A DNA stretch of 64,000 bases from Haliclona indistincta (lineage: Eukaryota; Porifera; Demospongiae; Haplosclerida; Chalinidae). Under the pieces are notes generated by a model that ran no database searches, was not told the DNA's origin, and saw nothing but the letters and a program-made list of their open reading frames with translations. Shown one piece after another: positions 60,701 to 64,000 of this stretch. Made by a program: the position numbers and the translations under genes. The stretch lies in NCBI GenBank assembly GCA_964017065.1, contig OZ024790.1, positions 9,244,887-9,308,886 on the forward strand, given 5' to 3'. Positions within the stretch are counted from its first letter, which is position 1. Each line of letters begins with the position of its first letter.

Positions 60701-63692
60701 CGATTTTCACCGTTTCCAGGTTCGTCATTTTAGTAAACATTTTGAGCAATCTCCTTGCTACCGTAAGATGGGGCAATGCCAGAGTAAGTGTCTTTGGACG
60801 TATAAAATTCATCACCAGGCGAAATATCAGCGTTTGAACGCTAATACATTGTATGTAGCTGCCATGATGCTCACAGTACCACATACGCAATTTCACAGCA
60901 GTTTTCAATGAAAGAAAGACTTTCACTATATTATACAACTATCACATACCAGTGGCGTAACTACGGTAGGGCAGGGGGCAGTGAATATTAATTAGAGTTT
61001 GCGTTTGGCGGCGCGCGCATATTTTTACTTTCCTATGGTTTACCCCTCCGCTCCGTCAATCCTAGTTACGTCCCTGCATACAGTATCTTTGACAGTTGTA
61101 TATTTCTCATTATGCAACATACCTGTATATACCAGTCTTACCTGGGAGTACAAATGTGTGTAGTGCAGGAGTAAACATGTTTTAATCTCTTTCTTTCAGA
61201 ACCCACTGTCTTCACTACTACCCTGCCTGGTGCACTCACTGTTAGTGCTGGGAAGGGGTTTGTTCTTCAATGTGCCGTCACACACTCACCACGCACCACC
61301 GTGGAACTAACATGGAGTAGAGGCGATGTAGTTTTAACCAACGGTGGCAACATCAACCTCGTTTCTTCATCGGATACGACCTCAGGTTTGATCTCTCTCT
61401 CGCTGGAACTAAATGTAGTACAAACTGTACTTAATGATACTGGGATGTACATATGTTCAGCCGAGACCACCTACACAGATGGTGGGAAATCAATAGCAAC
61501 CACACCCATCACTCCCATCTCCACTCCTGTCAACATCATAGGTATCAAAATAAGGACTTTTAATAAAAATTTGATAATTAAAGAATATTAGATCAATTTT
61601 GTAATAAAAGTTGTGTTTCATTTGTTTGTTTTTTCAAAATTTTGTTGCATATTCAATTTTTGTTTGTTTTTTCCCAGATGATCTAATTGTACCAGCGATT
61701 ACAGTCACAGTCGATGGCCCTCATACAATCAGCATTTCCTGGCTCTATACTGGAGTTATATCAGACATTATCGGTTACGAGGTGGAATACCGTGCACGCG
61801 GAGCAAATTACACTACGATAGTTCGAAGTCTTGACAGTATCACAAAAGTAACGGTCATTGGATTGAGGACGTTTACTCAGTACAGTGTTCGTGTTGCTGT
61901 TGTGCATGTCAGTGATGGATCACGAAGCTATAGTGACGTGACTGTAGTGAGCACATCACAAACAGGTATGTGTATGTCTACAGCACAGGATATAAGTACT
62001 ACACTCACACACTAGTCTCCCTCTAATGTAATATCTACTGGTCACGTGACTTATTATTAGGACGGAGCAGTCAACTACACTGTACTGTAATTACAGTGTA
62101 TAGTTTACAATGTGCTTTTGCTCTGTAGAACTACAGAGACAATGTGTAATTTAAAATTTAAAAAAATGTTTTTAAGATTTGTAAACCAAAGAGTAGTAGT
62201 GTAATATTAGGGAGGCACGGTAGTGCCTCCCTATGTAGGGTTGAACGGAAAAACAAGATGGCGGCTACATACAATGTATTAGCGTTCAAACGCTGATATT
62301 TCACCTGGTGATGAATTTTATACGTCCAAAGACACTTCGATCTGCTCTCTGGTGTTGCCCCATCTTACAGTAGGAAGGAGATTTCTTGAGATTGTTACCA
62401 AAGTGACGAACCTGGAAACGGTGAAAATCGAGTTTCGTCATCTTCGTTTACTTCTTTCTTCTTTCTTTCTTCAGCGCGCCTAGCGCCTTTACGCGAGCAG
62501 TGCCGAGATCAAAACACCCACGAACAGTCGAGAAATTCTCCTGGCAGGTGCCTTTTGAACTTTGTTTTTACTTTTTAGCGAAACGGCGATATAAATTCCG
62601 CGAGTTCTCGATCGTGATCCATTGTCAGCTAAGTGTTAGACGCCATTATAGTGATTGCGCAATACGCACGTGACCAAGCAGTGGTTAGCGCACGTGACCA
62701 AGCACTAGCTTGAGTATTGCCACGCCGTATAGATCACGGAGAACACTTATTTGTCTGGAGTCTTCGAATAACGGTAGGCTCGTATAGGATCACCATTCTG
62801 CGCTTGCCAGATAAGTATAACCGCCGTACAGGTCTACAAACAAGTGTGGGCGGGGCTCGTATGCACTGCATTCATGCATACGTAGGCAACAGCACGTCAC
62901 TGAAAAAAAAGGACACAAACAAGAAAATTAAAAAGATTTCTATCGAAATCAAAAGGATGTAGGGTTGTGAAATCTACCACTGGTCCACAATGTAAACTAA
63001 CAAGGAACAAGCATGGAATGGTAACACGATTGACTTGCTAACAGACCATAGATCCCTAGATCAGTGGCTGTACATAAGCTGTCACAAGCTGAATGCACAT
63101 GAGGTGTCAGTCAACAGCAACTAGCTGAACTAGCTATAGTCTGCCACAGCAGCCACTGGTGTAGGGATCTATGGTCTGTTAGCAAGTCAATCGTGTTACC
63201 ATTCCATGCTTGTTCCTTGTTAGTTTACATTGTGGACCAGTGGTAGATTTCACAACCCTACATCCTTTTGATTTCGATAGAAATCTTTTTAATTTTCTTT
63301 ACTTTAAAGGAGACAATGTTTAATTCATTCCAATTTGTTGTGATGAATCATTGGTGTTTAATATTGGCAGGATCCCAATTTTTTTCCTGTAGTACAGGTA
63401 TAATATCTGACATTAATTTTGTTCTAAGAGGTACTTGCTGAGATTTGCTGTCTTGTAATAATGGTTATGGTTCAATTCCTTATTTGGTGTTTGAAGCAGA
63501 CACACATTTTAAATGTGCTTCAAGTATTTTTTTTGAGGAAAATCTAATAGTACTAATGCTATTTCTCTCTATCTTTCTCAGCTCCCACTGGTGCTCCTCT
63601 GGGATTATCGGCTACCATACCATCACGAGATCAGAACACCTCACTGTTTGTGAATTGGGAGGTATGCAGACACACACTCACAATAATGTCTG

Positions 63693-63750
<58 letters not shown>

Positions 63751-64000
63751 GCACTTACTCAGCTTTGTGAGCATTTCATAAAACTCAACCTCACATTGTT
63801 GTAGAGACGTGAACAAGTGGTTTAGCCATTAATGCAGTTGTTTGCTTAAAAATTAAAATTCACTATCTGTCTCAGCATCCACTTGAAGCAGAAAGAAATG
63901 GTATAATCACAGGGTACACTATTCGGTACTGGCCCAACATCACAAGAGAAGAGGGCGTACCACTATTCAAGTTTCAAGTCAGACTGACAAACAACAGTAC
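51712..64000 (+). CDS. Second receptor gene: kinase-gene N-terminus joined to Ig and FN3 exons (3' end outside window)
   Basis: Exons: 51712-51894, 53258-53309, 53366-53419 (paralogous to the first three kinase-gene exons), then 56867-57151 (Ig: CAASGFPPPTFTWTKGG...GTYTCTA), 61200-61541 (Ig: LQCAVTHSP...GMYICSAE), 61678-61965 (FN3: ISWLYTGVISDIIGYEVEYRA), 63582-63661 and 63876 onward (FN3: NGIITGYTIRYW). All junctions up to 63582 are phase 1, as expected for shuffled Ig/FN3 modules, so the exon ending at 53419 can splice in frame to 56867. The signal peptide is intact. Whether a TM and kinase follow is unknown because the window ends. Introns are full of transposons and an antisense exon block. 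Joining the N-terminal exons to the Ig exons is inference; they could be separate units. Confidence 0.7.
52010..53180. mobile_element. Foldback (long inverted-repeat) element, 1171 bp
   Basis: Two arms of about 500 bp are near-complete reverse complements around a centre near 52550. Outer tips are TAGGGTTTCCACATAA and TTATGTGGAGACCCTA. TCCTAGT occurs at both flanks (52003-52009, 53181-53187). The paralogous intron at 38051-38057 has one TCCTAGT and no element, which is an empty site. One arm carries an extra 90 bp (52961-53050). Confidence 0.9.
53486..53636. mobile_element. CAGTGGCGGATC MITE in a GA tract
   Basis: Ends CAGTGGCGGATCTGGCC and GGCCCCCCTGTAGATCCGCCACTG. GAGAGAGG flanks both sides, but as the site is a GA microsatellite the apparent 8-bp duplication is weak proof. 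Confidence 0.8.
54133..54553. mobile_element. 421-bp MITE with GGCGGCGTTTACACGACAACG ends
   Basis: Perfect 21-bp inverted ends flanked by TAA on both sides, suggesting PIF/Harbinger type (3-bp TWA duplication). The interior repeats GAAAACGGAGAC. It is absent from the original kinase-gene intron. Confidence 0.88.
54894..55169. mobile_element. 276-bp hAT-type MITE with proven empty site
   Basis: Ends TAGTGTTGCAACGAGTACTC and CACTCGTTGCAGCACTA, flanked by TATAGAAC at 54886-54893 and 55170-55177. The original locus at 40297-40304 has a single GTTCTATA (its complement) and no insert. Confidence 0.92.
55233..55550 (-). pseudogene. Inverted copy of the 39972-40250 FN3 exon
   Basis: On the minus strand this exon copy keeps splice sites and an open frame: VRVYLTQSYPAEVDHINRLC, TTTVEDIVWQNLGAVI and GDNTSSHSNPQEFSQ match the kinase-gene exon. 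It is 39 bp longer, mainly through an AAT microsatellite (Ile run) expanded within the exon. It is antisense to the surrounding gene, so it is called a pseudoexon. The copy of the 39455-39639 exon at about 55866-56030 is decayed. Confidence 0.85.
58370..58591 (+). CDS. Small basic ORF inside the TA element
   Basis: 73 codons from ATG to stop. It is rich in Arg/Gln/Glu: AATRKRRREAESPDQRES and QKEYQRAYRRRRRKA. A start such as MTQITQGRQQQRSE is plausible but unproven. It resembles low-complexity basic N-terminal segments seen in some transposon proteins, and a nuclear-localisation or DNA-binding helix is possible. No transposase domain is present; it may be a fragment of a captured or original element gene. 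Confidence 0.4.
   Translation: MTQITQGRQQQRSETPEKQQLLHDKAATRKRRREAESPDQRESGRLEQQKEYQRAYRRRRRKAVAAIASQTVT
59069..59221. mobile_element. 153-bp MITE nested in the end of the TA element
   Basis: Ends CAGCGGTTTTATTAC and GTAATAAAACCGCTG, flanked by TA at 59067-59068 and 59222-59223. The interior (ATGTAATAAACCTTCC, AAATAAGG) matches the copies at 40827-40965 and 53801-53918. Confidence 0.9.
59985..60294. mobile_element. 310-bp hAT-type MITE with CACCACTTGGTT repeats
   Basis: Ends CAGTGTTCTCGCTAG and CTAGCGAGAACACTG, with the 8-bp duplication GCTCCAGA at 59977-59984 and 60295-60302. The interior holds five copies of CACCACTTGGTT. Confidence 0.92.
60950..61076. mobile_element. CAGTGGCGTAACTA MITE
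   Basis: Left end CAGTGGCGTAACTACGG, right end CCTAGTTACGTCCCTG, flanked by CATAC. Imperfect ends, so moderately old. Confidence 0.7.
62211..63295. mobile_element. Inverted, internally deleted relative of the 57301-60870 element
   Basis: In reverse it carries the foldback hairpin (62930-63295), then the parts equal to 57690-58054, 59235-59400 and about 60640-60870. A perfect 9-bp palindrome, GGGAGGCAC-GGTA-GTGCCTCCC, stands at its low-coordinate end (62211-62232). It sits in an intron between two FN3 exons. Confidence 0.75.
63694..63747. repeat. (CA)n microsatellite
   Basis: About 26 CA units directly behind the FN3 exon ending at 63661. Confidence 0.95.

Larger units (their letters stand above)
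57301..60870. mobile_element. Large composite element; inverted shorter relative at 62230-63295
   Basis: Starts with a foldback hairpin (arms about 57301-57443 and 57543-57690) and continues to about 60870. Four segments (57301-58054, 59235-59400, and two parts of 60640-60870) match 62230-63295 in inverse order. It contains two nested insertions (58057-59234 and 59985-60294). Class is unknown; the open frames (for example 60564-60938 minus) carry no motif I recognise. Confidence 0.7.

Noticed and set aside
60564..60938. 124-codon minus-strand frame
   Set aside because: It lies inside a transposon-like element, the matching part of the shorter copy does not preserve it, and no domain is seen.

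Overview
This window is animal nuclear DNA. It is AT-rich, its genes have many exons separated mostly by short GT-AG introns, and it carries many small inverted-repeat transposons. Gene content (Rictor, TRAPPC5, MGAT5, MTAP, a calcyphosin-like EF-hand protein, ClpP, an ELAV/Hu-type RNA-binding protein, cystathionine gamma-lyase, a receptor tyrosine kinase with a fibronectin-like ectodomain, and an Ig/FN3 receptor) indicates a metazoan. The compact layout, the receptor-kinase family and the recurring short elements ending in TACCGTATAGCGGG suggest a demosponge such as an Amphimedon relative. The species call is inference.

Layout. 1-6476 (+): 3' half of Rictor, with CT-repeat-filled introns. 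7040-8871 (-): TRAPPC5, with a GTGA satellite in one intron. 8872-16135: a gene-poor repeat zone holding a nested palindromic MITE, a dead LINE reverse transcriptase and a nested hAT-type MITE. 16136-24178 (+): MGAT5. 24759-26725 (-): MTAP. 26973-29029 (+): CAPSL-like. 29256-30636 (-): CLPP. 30771-31922 (+): intronless ELAV-like gene. 33015-37520 (-): cystathionine gamma-lyase. 37764-46007 (+): complete receptor tyrosine kinase of about 914 residues. 46148-46836 (-): unidentified coiled-coil gene. 46840-51640: transposon-rich spacer. 51712 to the window end (+): a second receptor gene whose first three exons copy those of the kinase gene and which continues into Ig and FN3 exons; it is riddled with insertions and holds an inverted copy of the kinase gene's FN3 exons.

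Every host gene alternates in strand with its neighbour, so they form head-to-head pairs (MTAP/CAPSL, CLPP/ELAV, CTH/RTK) with only 134-247 bp between start codons, and tail-to-tail pairs. Most genes are unrelated housekeeping functions and no pathway cluster is evident; MTAP and CTH both belong to sulfur amino-acid metabolism but are not adjacent.

The most unusual region is 51.6-63.3 kb. There a partial direct duplication, a partial inverted duplication and several layers of transposon insertion can be ordered in time from target-site duplications and from empty sites preserved in the paralogous copies. All exon boundaries were read by eye from splice sites, phase and remembered family similarity; no alignment was run.
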